Positions 54,329 through 62,669 of a DNA stretch of 64,000 nucleotides are shown piece after piece. Source of the DNA: an uncultured Ulvibacter sp. (lineage in GTDB: Bacteria; Bacteroidota; Bacteroidia; Flavobacteriales; Flavobacteriaceae); NCBI GenBank assembly GCA_938083445.1, contig CALKCP010000014.1, forward strand, positions 62,001 through 126,000. Direction: 5' to 3'. The stretch's first letter is position 1. Every line of letters begins with the position of its first letter. The position numbers and the translations under genes are program-made. A model generated the notes under the pieces. It had not been told where the DNA came from and did no database searches. It saw only the letters and a program-made list of their open reading frames with translations.

Positions 54329-55621
54329 ATGAAGTACTACAGTTTAAATAAAAAAGCACCGAACATATCTTTTAAAGATGCTGTTATAAAGGGATTAGCA
54401 CCAGATAAAGGTCTGTATTTCCCTGAACGCATTACACCGTTGCCTAAAGCGTTTTTTGATAACATAGCCCATGTATCTAATTCTGAAATTGCCTTTGAAG
54501 CGATAAAGCAATTTGTATCATCAGAAATCCCAGAGGATATTTTAAAAACAATTATAGAAGAAACGCTATCATTTGAATTTCCGATTGTGGAGTTGAATGA
54601 AAACATTTCAACTTTAGAACTTTTTCATGGTCCGACAATGGCATTTAAAGATGTTGGAGCTCGTTTTATGGCGCGTTGCTTGGGCTATTTTAATCAAAAC
54701 AATACCAATGAAGTTACTGTGCTAGTGGCAACATCGGGTGATACAGGAGCCGCTGTGGCCAATGGTTTTTTAGGAGTTAAAGGCGTAAAAGTAGTCATAT
54801 TATATCCTAGCGGAAAAGTGAGTGATATTCAAGAAAAGCAATTAACGACCCTTGGGCAAAATATTAGTGCGCTGGAAGTTAAGGGGACTTTTGATGACTG
54901 TCAAGCCATGGTAAAAAACGCTTTCTTAGACGAAAACCTTACGAGTAAAATGCAATTAACTTCGGCCAATTCTATTAATGTGGCACGCTGGTTGCCGCAA
55001 TTATTTTACTTCATGTTTGCTTACAAAAAACTCCACACAAAGTATAAAGACATCGTTTTTTCTGTGCCAAGTGGAAATTTCGGAAATGTATGCGCTGGTA
55101 TGATGGCACAGCAATTAGGACTGCCAATTAAACATTTTATTGCATCAAATAACGAAAATAACGTGGTGACTGAGTATTTAAACACACAGTTATATCACCC
55201 CAAGCCATCGCTACAAACCATAAGTAACGCCATGGATGTAGGCAATCCAAGCAATTTTATTCGCATCCAAGAAATTTATAAAAATAAATTTGAAAGCTTA
55301 AAAGAAAATATGTCTTCCTTTAGTTTTTCTGATGATGAAACAAAAGCGGCCATATTAGAAATTTATAGCCATTATAATTATGTTGCAGACCCTCACGGTG
55401 CGGTTGGTTATTTGGGTTGTAAAGCGTATTTGGAAAACAATCCCAACACACATTGTGTCTTTTTAGAAACGGCACATCCAACGAAATTTTTAGACGTTGT
55501 TGAAGGTGTCATCAAAACAAAACAAGCCTTGCCGAAGCAAATTCAATCTGTAATAGGGAAGGATAAAGTGGCAACCATAATTTCTACTTACGATGAATTT
55601 AGAGCGTTTTTGCTAAGGTAG
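54329..55621 (+). CDS. thrC: threonine synthase
   Basis: PLP fold-type II enzyme of 430 aa that converts O-phosphohomoserine to threonine. The Schiff-base Lys107 is in HGPTMAFKDVGARFMA, the phosphate-binding block is ATSGDTGAAVANG near residue 145, and the mid-region has PSGNFGNVCAGMMA. The ATG at 54329 gives the standard family N-terminus (MKYYSLNKKAPNISFKDA); an upstream in-frame start at 54287 only adds residues of non-coding character. The gene is cotranscribed with thrB. Confidence 0.95.
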   Translation: MKYYSLNKKAPNISFKDAVIKGLAPDKGLYFPERITPLPKAFFDNIAHVSNSEIAFEAIKQFVSSEIPEDILKTIIEETLSFEFPIVELNENISTLELFHGPTMAFKDVGARFMARCLGYFNQNNTNEVTVLVATSGDTGAAVANGFLGVKGVKVVILYPSGKVSDIQEKQLTTLGQNISALEVKGTFDDCQAMVKNAFLDENLTSKMQLTSANSINVARWLPQLFYFMFAYKKLHTKYKDIVFSVPSGNFGNVCAGMMAQQLGLPIKHFIASNNENNVVTEYLNTQLYHPKPSLQTISNAMDVGNPSNFIRIQEIYKNKFESLKENMSSFSFSDDETKAAILEIYSHYNYVADPHGAVGYLGCKAYLENNPNTHCVFLETAHPTKFLDVVEGVIKTKQALPKQIQSVIGKDKVATIISTYDEFRAFLLR

Positions 55622-55696
55622 ACTCGTTTAAACCTGTATCGAAAATACGAAAGCTGCGAGGATTTTAGTACGTAGATGCTATTTGGTTCTTCAGGA

Positions 55697-56014
55697 TCAA
55701 TCTTTAGTATCCTCTTTCAGTAAAAATCCGAGTTTCATGCGTCGTAGTAGCTTCTTTTCAAAATTCCAGAAAAACTCAAACTGTCCAAAAAGCCATCCGT
55801 AGGATACAATTAAAATTTGGTAAAACGGAAAAATCAATATGAGCCGCAAGGGTCTATAGATCCAGGGATTGGTCCCTTCTTGAGAAAGGCCGATAAATTC
55901 TAATATGGGTTTGGCAATAAACAGCGATGAGTAGCCCGTAACTGAGAATACTAGTAGAATTACAAAGAGCTGCCAGTTGCTTTCAATAGCCCACTTTTTT
56001 TTAAGTCTTTTCAA
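55697..56014 (-). CDS. small inner-membrane protein (probably DUF6787-type)
   Basis: A 105-aa protein with two hydrophobic segments: LFVILLVFSVTGYSSLFIA near residues 16-34 and LILIFPFYQILIVSYGWLFG near 58-77. A basic N-terminus (MKRLKKKW) and a basic tail (FEKKLLRRMKLGFLLKE) flank them. It overlaps the upstream lipoprotein gene by four bases. In flavobacteria I recall this pair lying next to serA, as here. The function is unknown; the DUF number is from memory and uncertain. Confidence 0.72.
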   Translation of the reverse strand: MKRLKKKWAIESNWQLFVILLVFSVTGYSSLFIAKPILEFIGLSQEGTNPWIYRPLRLILIFPFYQILIVSYGWLFGQFEFFWNFEKKLLRRMKLGFLLKEDTKD

Positions 56015-56430
56015 TTTCTTTTGTTTATAAAATTCTGTTTATACTTCTGTTGGAAATAGAGGAAGTAGTTATATAGCATATAATTTACCTCTAGTCCATA
56101 ATGTGTACCCATATCATAATTGATTTGCATCGGGTACAATAGCATTGAATAACGCTGCGGGTTTAGTACCCTATTGTTGTACTCATACACAAAACTCCGA
56201 TTCTTAGATTCTAGAAATGGAATCCCGTAATAGCCTTTTGGTGGCTGGGTAAGCACCCAACTATTGAAGCCAGGTTCGATAATAAGTATTTCATATTCTA
56301 AACTATCGTTTGCAATCCGAATCGTATCATTTACAGCAATAGCCTTTGCAGTAGCTTTCATCGCATACTTGCTTGTATTGCAGCTGTAAAAACCAATTAG
56401 TCCTGTTAAAATGAGAAATAAATATTTCAA
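56011..56430 (-). CDS. small lipoprotein (probably DUF6146-type)
   Basis: A 139-aa lipoprotein with signal MKYLFLILTGLIGFYSC (modified Cys at residue 17). The mature part has NDSLEYEILIIEPGFNSW and a repeated Tyr pattern near the end, with a conserved-looking final segment YNYFLYFQQKYKQNF. The last four bases overlap the next gene, so the two are coupled. The function is unknown, and I name the family only tentatively. It is situated 112 bp downstream of serA on the same strand. Confidence 0.72.
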   Translation of the reverse strand: MKYLFLILTGLIGFYSCNTSKYAMKATAKAIAVNDTIRIANDSLEYEILIIEPGFNSWVLTQPPKGYYGIPFLESKNRSFVYEYNNRVLNPQRYSMLLYPMQINYDMGTHYGLEVNYMLYNYFLYFQQKYKQNFINKRN

Positions 56431-56542
56431 AATGATATTATAAAATTACAAAACGTCGACTTGTCGCATATTTTTTCAAAAGCAATGAATAGAAAAGCAC
56501 AGATTTTATAGTTTCTTAGGAGCTTAACCTAACGATACGCTA

Positions 56543-57499
56543 CTAAGCCTTTTCCATGATGCTCACAATCTGACTTGCTAATTCTGTACCAATTCTGTCC
56601 TGTGCCTCGTTTGTCGCGGCCCCAATATGCGGGGTTAACGATATTTTACCATTCATTAACACCTTCAATGCTGGGGCTGGTTCGTTTTCGAAAGTATCCA
56701 AACCTGCAAAAGCGAGCTTACCGTCGTCTAAGGCCTCAACTAGGGCAACCTCATCAATTACACCACCTCTTGCTGCGTTGATGATCGCCGCACCATCTTT
56801 CATTTGGTCTATTTCGGCTTTCCCGATCACATACTTTTTTTGAGCCGGAACATGTAAGGTGATAAAGTCACTTTGTTTTATAACTTCTGAAATCGGCGCT
56901 GTTTTAATGTTAAAAGTTGCGTGCTGGCCGTCAAAGAAATCCAATTGAATAGCTGCTTCTGAGACAAATAGGTCGCTAGCAAGCACATTCATTCCACAGC
57001 CAATAGCAATTTTTGCTACTTCTTGGCCAATTCGTCCAAATCCAATTATCCCTATGGTCTTAGCGCGTAATTCGCTTCCCGCTGCATAGTTCTTCTTTAG
57101 GTCTTTAAAACGGCTATCTCCATCCAAAGGCATATTTCTGTTAGAGTCGTGCAAATAACGAACTCCCGTAAATAAATGAGCAAAAACCAATTCGGCAACA
57201 GACGATGATGAAGCGGCAGGTGTATTGATTACTTTTAATCCGTTCTCTCGCGCATATTCAACATCGATATTGTCCATTCCAACACCCCCACGGCCAATTA
57301 TTTTTAGACTTGGGCAGGCATCAATTAGTGCTTTTCGTGCGGTAGTAGCACTGCGCACTAGTAATACATCTACCTTATTTTCATTAATATAGTTTACAAG
57401 TTGCTCTTGAGCTACCTTAATGGTGATAACTTCAATTCCAGCTTTTTCCAAAGCTGCTACTCCTGTTTGAGAAATTCCGTCGTTTGCTAATACTTTCAT
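56543..57499 (-). CDS. serA: D-3-phosphoglycerate dehydrogenase
   Basis: A 318-aa D-2-hydroxyacid dehydrogenase, the first step of serine synthesis from 3-phosphoglycerate. The NAD-binding loop is GIIGFGRIGQEVA near residue 145; the catalytic Arg lies in NAARGGVID, Glu in DTFENEP and His in LTPHIGA. The protein lacks the C-terminal ACT domain of E. coli SerA, so serine feedback through ACT is not expected. The ATG at 57499 is chosen because an upstream start at 57583 adds residues of non-coding character. It lies downstream of serC with 149 bp between, containing an intergenic repeat. Confidence 0.92.
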   Translation of the reverse strand: MKVLANDGISQTGVAALEKAGIEVITIKVAQEQLVNYINENKVDVLLVRSATTARKALIDACPSLKIIGRGGVGMDNIDVEYARENGLKVINTPAASSSSVAELVFAHLFTGVRYLHDSNRNMPLDGDSRFKDLKKNYAAGSELRAKTIGIIGFGRIGQEVAKIAIGCGMNVLASDLFVSEAAIQLDFFDGQHATFNIKTAPISEVIKQSDFITLHVPAQKKYVIGKAEIDQMKDGAAIINAARGGVIDEVALVEALDDGKLAFAGLDTFENEPAPALKVLMNGKISLTPHIGAATNEAQDRIGTELASQIVSIMEKA

Positions 57500-57598
57500 A
57501 GGGATACCGCCTAAGCGGGTATTTTTAATTAAACTTTTATTTAAAATCAAACCTTCTTCAATTTGTTGAATCAGTTTTCTCAATAATCACCAACCATA

Positions 57599-57629
57599 TC
57601 TTTCCTCTTTCAATGAGCAAAGCGAATGG
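57599..57629 (-). repeat. intergenic imperfect repeat, copy 2
   Basis: On the minus strand this 31-nt core begins CCATTCGCTTTGC and matches copy 1 at 33164-33194 with three substitutions. It lies between serC and serA. No function is evident; it may be a small dispersed repeat of this genome. Confidence 0.6.
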
Positions 57630-57648
57630 TCTTCCTTCTCTTCTCTAA

Positions 57649-58716
57649 TTAAGCCTTACGCTTCAACTCTTGCATCACATCAACCAAGACTTGAACGCTT
57701 TCCAATGGAAGCGCATTGTACATTGATGCGCGATAACCGCCCACACTTCTATGACCGTTTAGTCCCGATATCCCTGCGCTTTTCCATAAAGTGTCAAACC
57801 TCTCTTTTAAATCATCGTTGTTTAATGTGAAGGTGGCATTCATTTTAGAACGGTCTTCGGCATTCGTAACAAACCCATTAAACAAAGGATTTTCGTCAAT
57901 TTCTGAATACAATAATGCTGCCTTCGCATTGTTTATTTTTTCTATTTCAGCAATACCCCCAAGATCTTTTAACCATTCTAAAGTAAGCATGGATACATAA
58001 GTAGGATAGACTGCAGGTGTATTAAACATGCTATCTTTTGATATATGAACCTGATAATCTAACATCGACGGAATGACTCGCGAAACCTTACCAAGAATTT
58101 CTTCTTTTACGATAACAAGTGTCGTTCCAGCTGGCCCCATGTTCTTTTGGGCGCCGGCGTAAATTAAATCGAATTTTGTAAAATCTAATACTCTTGAGAA
58201 AATATCACTACTCATGTCACAGACCAATGCAGCATCCGTATCTGGAAAATTTTGCATCTGTGTACCGAAGATCGTATTGTTGCTCGTGCAGTGAAAATAA
58301 TCTGCATCTGCTGGAATTGTAAAACCCTTTGGGATATAATTGAAATTTTGATCTTTAGAGGAGGCTACCACATCTACATTTCCTAATAATTTGGCCTCTT
58401 TGATCGCTTTATCAGCCCAGGTTCCTGTATTCATGTAGGCACCTTTTGTTTCCAGTAGGTTGTAAGCAACCATGAGAAATTCTAAACTTGCACCACCTTG
58501 TAAAAACAGCGCTTTATAGCCCTTATTTTGAAGGCCTAAATGTTCTAATGCTAATTCACGAGCACCCTCCATGACATTAACAATGTCTTTACTTCGATGT
58601 GACACTTCCAGAATTGAAAGGCCTGAGTCGTTAAAATTGGTAACTGCTTGGGCTGCTTTTTGCAATACAGACTGCGGCAATATGCAAGGTCCGGCGCTAA
58701 AATTGTGTTTTTTCAT
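57649..58716 (-). CDS. serC: phosphoserine aminotransferase
   Basis: A 355-aa PLP enzyme converting 3-phosphohydroxypyruvate and glutamate to O-phosphoserine. The start KKHNFSAGPCILPQSV is standard; the PLP Lys is in YAGAQKNMGPAGTTL near residue 190, with STLEW-like and GGYRASMYNA blocks at the C-terminus. In the presumed capnine pathway O-phosphoserine would also be the cysteate synthase substrate. The gene lies upstream of serA on the same strand. On the minus strand GACCTTTG (58743-58736) is one base off a -7 element. Confidence 0.95.
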   Translation of the reverse strand: MKKHNFSAGPCILPQSVLQKAAQAVTNFNDSGLSILEVSHRSKDIVNVMEGARELALEHLGLQNKGYKALFLQGGASLEFLMVAYNLLETKGAYMNTGTWADKAIKEAKLLGNVDVVASSKDQNFNYIPKGFTIPADADYFHCTSNNTIFGTQMQNFPDTDAALVCDMSSDIFSRVLDFTKFDLIYAGAQKNMGPAGTTLVIVKEEILGKVSRVIPSMLDYQVHISKDSMFNTPAVYPTYVSMLTLEWLKDLGGIAEIEKINNAKAALLYSEIDENPLFNGFVTNAEDRSKMNATFTLNNDDLKERFDTLWKSAGISGLNGHRSVGGYRASMYNALPLESVQVLVDVMQELKRKA

Positions 58717-58863
58717 AGATCATTTTTTCAAAAGACAAAGGTCTGAAATATGTATCTATTTAATATCAAAAAAACGCATAATTTATTCAGAGTCTTTCAA
58801 CAAATCAATAAATTACGAACTTTGTAATTTCTAATTCATTTTCTAATAAAAGTGCAAAAAGTG

Positions 58864-59922
58864 CTAAAGATTTAAGAGAAACTTTATGGTATCTTCATTA
58901 TCTGCGTACTCCCATAGATCTGGAGACTGTGCCTTTCCGAAGGGAATTTCATTTTTAAGACCAGCAGCAGATACGATGCATTGTATCGCATCGGTATCTG
59001 CTTCAAGTTTTTGCGCTATTGAATCTAAACTGGAATAATGTTCATAAAAGACTACCGAGATGGGTGAGGAGTAGCCCTGGTCTTCCTTTAACAACATAAA
59101 CTCGTTATCGAGTAAGTTGAAGTTACTCATTAAATAAACGGCTTTGTTGTAATCGTAATTATTAATGTATTTGTTATTGTTTATAATTCGTTGCCAAGAA
59201 AACATTCCGTTAAAGAAAAGATCTTTGTTGAAATCGGGGGGAAGATATAATTTAGAAACATTACGGCACCCCAAACCGAAGTATCTAAAAATATCATTGG
59301 CCAATGCCTCCATTTCTTCTTTTGTTTCGTTTCCTGTTAACACAGCTATTGAATTTCTGTTTTTGCGAATAATGTGCGGGTATTTTTTAAAATAATGGTC
59401 AAAATAGCGTGCTGTATTGTTACTTCCTGTGGCTATCACGGCGTCAAAGTCTTGAAGCCTGTTTTCGGTAAATAAAATCTTTTCTTCGAATGAAGGGGCA
59501 ATCGCGATTAAGTATTTGGCAAGAAAAGGAAGCAGCTGTTTATCATTACTTGAGAGTTTAACAACGACCTTATGCCCACTTATTAATACAGAAAGGAAAT
59601 CATGAAAACCTACTAGAGGTACATTTCCAGCCATAATAATAGCCACTCTTTTTTCAGCTACAACATTAAAATCATAAGCAGAGACCCATTTTTGGAGACT
59701 TGCTTCGGAAAGCGCTGAAGACCAACTTTCGCAGGCGAAGCTTAGGTTGTCTTTCGTAAACCATCCATTGTGATGGGTCGCAACTTCCAATTGCTGAAGC
59801 ATCCCATCATAAAATGCATCATTGTGTATAATTTCGATATTTCTCTCTGGGTTTTCCGAAGAAAATTGCCCTAAAAACCTTCCTAATTGAATAAAAGCGT
59901 TAATTCTTTCCTCTAATTGCAT
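58864..59922 (-). CDS. acyl-CoA reductase, LuxC-like
   Basis: A 352-aa protein of the LuxC acyl-CoA reductase family in the aldehyde dehydrogenase superfamily. The substrate/cofactor region includes IIMAGNVPLVGFHDFLSV near residues 94-111, VIATGSNNTARYF near 160, and the catalytic Cys region FGLGCRNVSKLYLP near 218. It reduces an acyl thioester to aldehyde. There is no luxD or luxE nearby, so this is not a bioluminescence gene. It is divergent from a ferredoxin with overlapping promoters. In Bacteroidetes it is commonly found beside a ferredoxin and serC, as here (from memory). Confidence 0.85.
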   Translation of the reverse strand: MQLEERINAFIQLGRFLGQFSSENPERNIEIIHNDAFYDGMLQQLEVATHHNGWFTKDNLSFACESWSSALSEASLQKWVSAYDFNVVAEKRVAIIMAGNVPLVGFHDFLSVLISGHKVVVKLSSNDKQLLPFLAKYLIAIAPSFEEKILFTENRLQDFDAVIATGSNNTARYFDHYFKKYPHIIRKNRNSIAVLTGNETKEEMEALANDIFRYFGLGCRNVSKLYLPPDFNKDLFFNGMFSWQRIINNNKYINNYDYNKAVYLMSNFNLLDNEFMLLKEDQGYSSPISVVFYEHYSSLDSIAQKLEADTDAIQCIVSAAGLKNEIPFGKAQSPDLWEYADNEDTIKFLLNL

Positions 59923-59928
59923 ACTTCG

Positions 59929-59960
59929 TTTGGAGTTGCCCTTTCTAGGGGTTAAATTTG
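59929..59960 (+). promoter_or_regulatory. promoter of the ferredoxin gene
   Basis: TTTG (59929-59932), a 20-bp spacer and TAAATTTG (59953-59960) are an exact Bacteroidetes-type promoter 25 bp before the ATG at 59986. It is interleaved with the divergent promoter of the acyl-CoA reductase gene. Confidence 0.75.
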
Positions 59961-59962
59961 TA

Positions 59963-59992
59963 CAAAGTTAGAAAAAGAAAAATCGATGGCAA
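59963..59992 (-). promoter_or_regulatory. promoter of the acyl-CoA reductase gene
   Basis: On the minus strand TTG (59992-59990), a 19-bp spacer and TAACTTTG (59970-59963). The -33 TTG lies inside the first codons of the ferredoxin gene. The two -7 elements lie back to back, two bases apart, so polymerase can hardly occupy both promoters at once. Confidence 0.7.
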
Positions 59993-60336
59993 TTATAATA
60001 ACTGATGAATGTATTAATTGTGGCGCCTGTGAACCTGAATGTCCAAATACTGCCATATATGAAGGGGCTGACGATTGGCGTTATGCAGATGGCACCGATT
60101 TGGAAGGGAATCTAGTGTTGCCTAATGGGAAAGCCGTTGATGCAAATGAAACACAAGAACCTGTTAGTGACGAATTGTACTATATAGTGGCAGATAAGTG
60201 CACCGAGTGCAAAGGATTTCACGATGAGCCACAATGCGCCGCTGTATGTCCTGTAGATTGTTGTATTCCAGATGAAAATAATGTTGAAACCGAAGAAGTG
60301 TTATTAGGCAAGCAGGCCTTCATGCATCACAAATAA
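59986..60336 (+). CDS. 4Fe-4S dicluster ferredoxin
   Basis: A 116-aa electron carrier with two [4Fe-4S] motifs. The first is [12 protein letters not shown] (residues 9-20, Cys 9, 12, 15, 19), the second [18 protein letters not shown] near residues 71-88, with the longer insert typical of the Bacteroidetes/Alvin-type ferredoxin. Between them lies an acidic insert ([20 protein letters not shown]). It probably shuttles electrons in the cytoplasm; the partner is unknown. It is divergent from the LuxC-like acyl-CoA reductase. Confidence 0.92.
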   Translation: MAIIITDECINCGACEPECPNTAIYEGADDWRYADGTDLEGNLVLPNGKAVDANETQEPVSDELYYIVADKCTECKGFHDEPQCAAVCPVDCCIPDENNVETEEVLLGKQAFMHHK

Positions 60337-60389
60337 AAGGCAATATGTAGTTTTGGTTGCATCTCGACAAGACCCATATCTAAATTGGA

Positions 60390-60545
60390 CTAATTAAACT
60401 CTAGCGTTTTTTGCCCCTCTGACATTACGACAGTACCATCTTTATCGTGTGTATATATTCTCCCAATATCTTTATTATTAGTCGATTAAGCTTGTGTTAT
60501 CCCGTCAAAAATGAAGTGTATTTTAATGGCTATTGCTAGTAAATT
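60390..60545 (-). pseudogene. possible gene remnant, C-terminal fragment
   Basis: On the minus strand an open stretch of 31 codons before a TAG at 60392-60390 reads as a plausible protein end (GRIYTHDKDGTVVMSEGQKT and a short tail LEFN). Directly before it is a TAA (60488-60486), beyond which the same frame continues for 19 codons before another stop. The amino-acid pattern looks protein-like, but no family is recognised, and the interruption could mean chance. It is listed as a weak candidate in the decayed region between the ferredoxin and the secreted-protein gene. Confidence 0.3.
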
Positions 60546-60611
60546 TTACTTCCAAGCATAACAACCCTGTTTTTAATTTTAATGAATATAGACTAGGGAT
60601 TGATTCGGCCC

Positions 60612-60643
60612 TAAAATAAAAAACCCTGCAAGGTTCCGGGTTC
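60612..60643 (-). terminator. intrinsic terminator behind the secreted-peptide remnant
   Basis: On the minus strand AACCC/GGGTT (60642-60638 with 60626-60622), with an extended imperfect stem, is followed by T-rich sequence. It lies 25 bp beyond the pseudogene stop and suggests that the pseudogene was once a transcribed unit. Confidence 0.6.
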
Positions 60644-60667
60644 TATATACGGTTTGAAAATCTAGAA

Positions 60668-60864
60668 TTAGCTTTCTACAGTTTTCGCCATTTGTTTTGC
60701 TTTCTTTTCTTTATTTCAATTGCTTGAGCTTTGCCACCCTCTTTAAAAACTAGCCTTTTATTGGCTTTAACAACATCTAAATCATTTTGAGCATTTAAAG
60801 TAGATGCTCAAAGCGTCAAGGCGGCTGTGGCACATAAGCAGAATCTCCTAATTTTTGATGTTTA
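60668..60864 (-). pseudogene. decayed gene for a small secreted peptide
   Basis: Read on the minus strand this gives a signal-peptide-like start (IRRFCLCATAALTL), an in-frame TGA, ASTLNAQNDLDVVKANKRLV, then FKEGGKAQAIEIKK, and a short end (AKQMAKTVES, stop at 60668) reached only after a frameshift in an A-rich run. The first codon is ATC where an ATG would be expected. Missing start, internal stop and frameshift together make a pseudogene, formerly an exported peptide of roughly 60 aa cut after AQ. Its terminator is still present at 60612-60643. The family is unrecognised. Confidence 0.5.
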
Positions 60865-61120
60865 TTTATTTCTTGAATGTACGCTCTTTTAAAAAAGTTA
60901 TTATACATATTTAAATAGACGATTTAAAAACCTCTTGATAAAAACAAAGACGTTCTTCATTTTTAAATGTCCTACAAACACAATAATTATTTTCAATAAG
61001 AATCACAATATCAGCACTTTATCGAATATTTAGGTCTCTTCATCAAAAAAAAAATAGAAATCAAAAAAAAACTTGTAACTATACCTAATGCTTTCAATAA
61101 ACAAGGGAAAAGATCATTAA

Positions 61121-61888
61121 ATGAAAATTTATTTTTATTTATTTTTATTATGCCTGGGGCCATGGATGACCTATGCTCAAGTTGGAATTGGAAATACGAA
61201 TCCTAATCCTAACGCACTATTGGAAATTGGTGATGGTACTGATTCTGGAGGTATTATTTTACCTAGAGTTGCATTATCTAGTCTTATTAGTTTTTCACCT
61301 TTAACAAGTCATATAGAGGGAATGATAGTTTATAATACTAGTGATACAGGAGATGTAAGCCCCGGATTTTATTATAATGACGGCGCTTGCTGGTGTAGAA
61401 TTAATGCCGATGTCGATGACGATGACGATGACGATGATATTGATAGTGTTACTTTAGGCACCGACCAATTAATTTCGGGGAGCACCTTTGCAGATATACC
61501 AGCAATGTCCGTTTCGTTTACAGCAAGGAAGTCAAATGTTATGGTAATGCTCACCGGTTCTGGTCTGGGGTATACGAGCTCTATCAGTAATCTGCACTTT
61601 CAAGTTTATAACAACACTTCTTCTACCATAGTTGGAGGAACAAATACTAAAGTTCAAAATATTACAATTATTTCCTATGGTAGAAACAGTCCAACCATCG
61701 ATGCGATATATTCCACCACTACATGGAGTACGAGTTTCAGTAAAATGCTCACAGGTTTATCGATTGGCACAACATATACGTTAAAAGTTCAAGGGAAAAC
61801 TACGAATGTCTACGGTACAGATGGCGCAGCAATATATCCAGTCACATACCCGGAAGACAACCACCTAACATTGAGTATAATTCAATAA
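61121..61888 (+). CDS. secreted surface protein with poly-Asp linker
   Basis: A 255-aa exported protein. Signal peptide MKIYFYLFLLCLGPWMTYA; an N-terminal module (VGIGNTNPNPNALLEIGDG, ILPRVALSSL, then GMIVYNTSD, residues about 21-95) of a type common at the N-terminus of Bacteroidetes surface proteins; a linker of eight Asp in a row near residue 98-108; and a C-terminal beta-rich domain (about 110-255) full of Ser, Thr and Asn. No T9SS sorting signal or anchor is seen. The Asp run is encoded by a GATGAC repeat. Calcium binding by the linker is only a guess. A second secreted protein gene follows after 13 bp. Confidence 0.75.
   Translation: MKIYFYLFLLCLGPWMTYAQVGIGNTNPNPNALLEIGDGTDSGGIILPRVALSSLISFSPLTSHIEGMIVYNTSDTGDVSPGFYYNDGACWCRINADVDDDDDDDDIDSVTLGTDQLISGSTFADIPAMSVSFTARKSNVMVMLTGSGLGYTSSISNLHFQVYNNTSSTIVGGTNTKVQNITIISYGRNSPTIDAIYSTTTWSTSFSKMLTGLSIGTTYTLKVQGKTTNVYGTDGAAIYPVTYPEDNHLTLSIIQ
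61409..61438 (+). repeat. in-frame GATGAC hexamer repeat in the secreted protein gene
   Basis: Five hexamer units: GATGTC, three GATGAC and GATGAT. They encode Asp-Val followed by eight Asp. Unit gain or loss would change linker length by two residues without breaking the frame. Confidence 0.85.
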
Positions 61889-61901
61889 ATCAACCCAAAA
61901 C

Positions 61902-62249
61902 ATGAAGTCATTCGTATTGTTTGCTTTCCTTTTATTTAGTTTTTGCTCTTTTTCACAAAACAAAATAAACAATGCTACTATTCCGGTTATAGCACACTCT
62001 TCAGTAACAACAGTAGAGCTGCAAAACAAGGCAGTATCTGAAAAAAATGGAGGTGCTTCTCTTATTCCAATTATTAACGAAGAACAACTGCCACAACCAA
62101 AACTAATTCATATTGAAGTGACTGAAATAATAACTGATAAGAGTATTGTTATAAATGACAAAAAAGCTATCAACTCTAAGCCAGTCTTAAAATCAATAGA
62201 TAAAATAATAATTAAGAAGGCTGCTCATTTAGAAAAAGATAATAAGTAA
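61902..62249 (+). CDS. small secreted protein of unknown function
   Basis: A 115-aa exported protein: signal peptide MKSFVLFAFLLFSFCSFSQ, then a mature part of about 96 residues rich in Ile, Lys and Val (KLIHIEVTEIITDKSIVIND and later IDKIIIKKAAHLEKDNK). There is no cysteine or known motif. It starts 13 bp after the poly-Asp protein gene and is followed by a terminator, so the two are one transcript and may work together at the surface. Confidence 0.65.
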   Translation: MKSFVLFAFLLFSFCSFSQNKINNATIPVIAHSSVTTVELQNKAVSEKNGGASLIPIINEEQLPQPKLIHIEVTEIITDKSIVINDKKAINSKPVLKSIDKIIIKKAAHLEKDNK

Positions 62250-62288
62250 GTTAATTCTACGATAACTCAATAGTACTATTCAACAACC

Positions 62289-62326
62289 AAAAAAAAGGCC
62301 TCTTCTTTTAAATAGTCGAGGTCTTT
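62289..62326 (+). terminator. intrinsic terminator after the secreted protein genes
   Basis: AAAAAGGCCTC pairs with GAGGTCTTTTT (with a G-T pair) around a 13-nt loop, preceded by an A-run and ending in T. It lies about 40 bp after the stop at 62249. Confidence 0.75.
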
Positions 62327-62578
62327 TTCATTTTTAAATAACAATCGTTTCCTAACATTCAGTTTCTTTCCGAACCACTTACCTAATCAACTTCGGGTAT
62401 TTTGTTTTAGATACAGTAGTTGCTTTTTACTGTGTATTCATAATAACACGTGCCATAATAAGTGAATTAAGGTGTAGAAAAACAGTTTCGTTATTTATTG
62501 GCTTTTTAATTTGTCTCATAAAAATAGATGCTTTAAAAAGCTCTTGAATAAAACAGGCTAAATGTTTGAATGAAGATG

Positions 62579-62586
62579 TATATTTG
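62579..62586 (+). promoter_or_regulatory. -7 promoter element of ychF
   Basis: TATATTTG is an exact TAnnTTTG match 83 bp before the ATG at 62670. No TTG is at the standard distance upstream. It predicts a leader of about 75 nt. Confidence 0.4.
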
Positions 62587-62669
62587 CACGTTAATAATTT
62601 AGATAATTTTCTTTTTGATTGTTTTTAATAAAATAATTGAAACGTGAATTATGTTAATATAGAACGTTT

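Larger units (their letters stand above)
62250..62669. other. intergenic region upstream of ychF
   Basis: 420 bp holding the terminator of the two-gene secreted unit (62289-62326) and the -7 element of ychF (62579-62586). The remaining sequence is AT-rich, without ORF or RNA signature that I can support. Confidence 0.5.

Noticed and set aside
58864-59922. Bioluminescence (lux) operon suggested by the LuxC-like protein
   Set aside because: No luxA, B, D or E gene is nearby; the neighbours are ferredoxin and serine genes.
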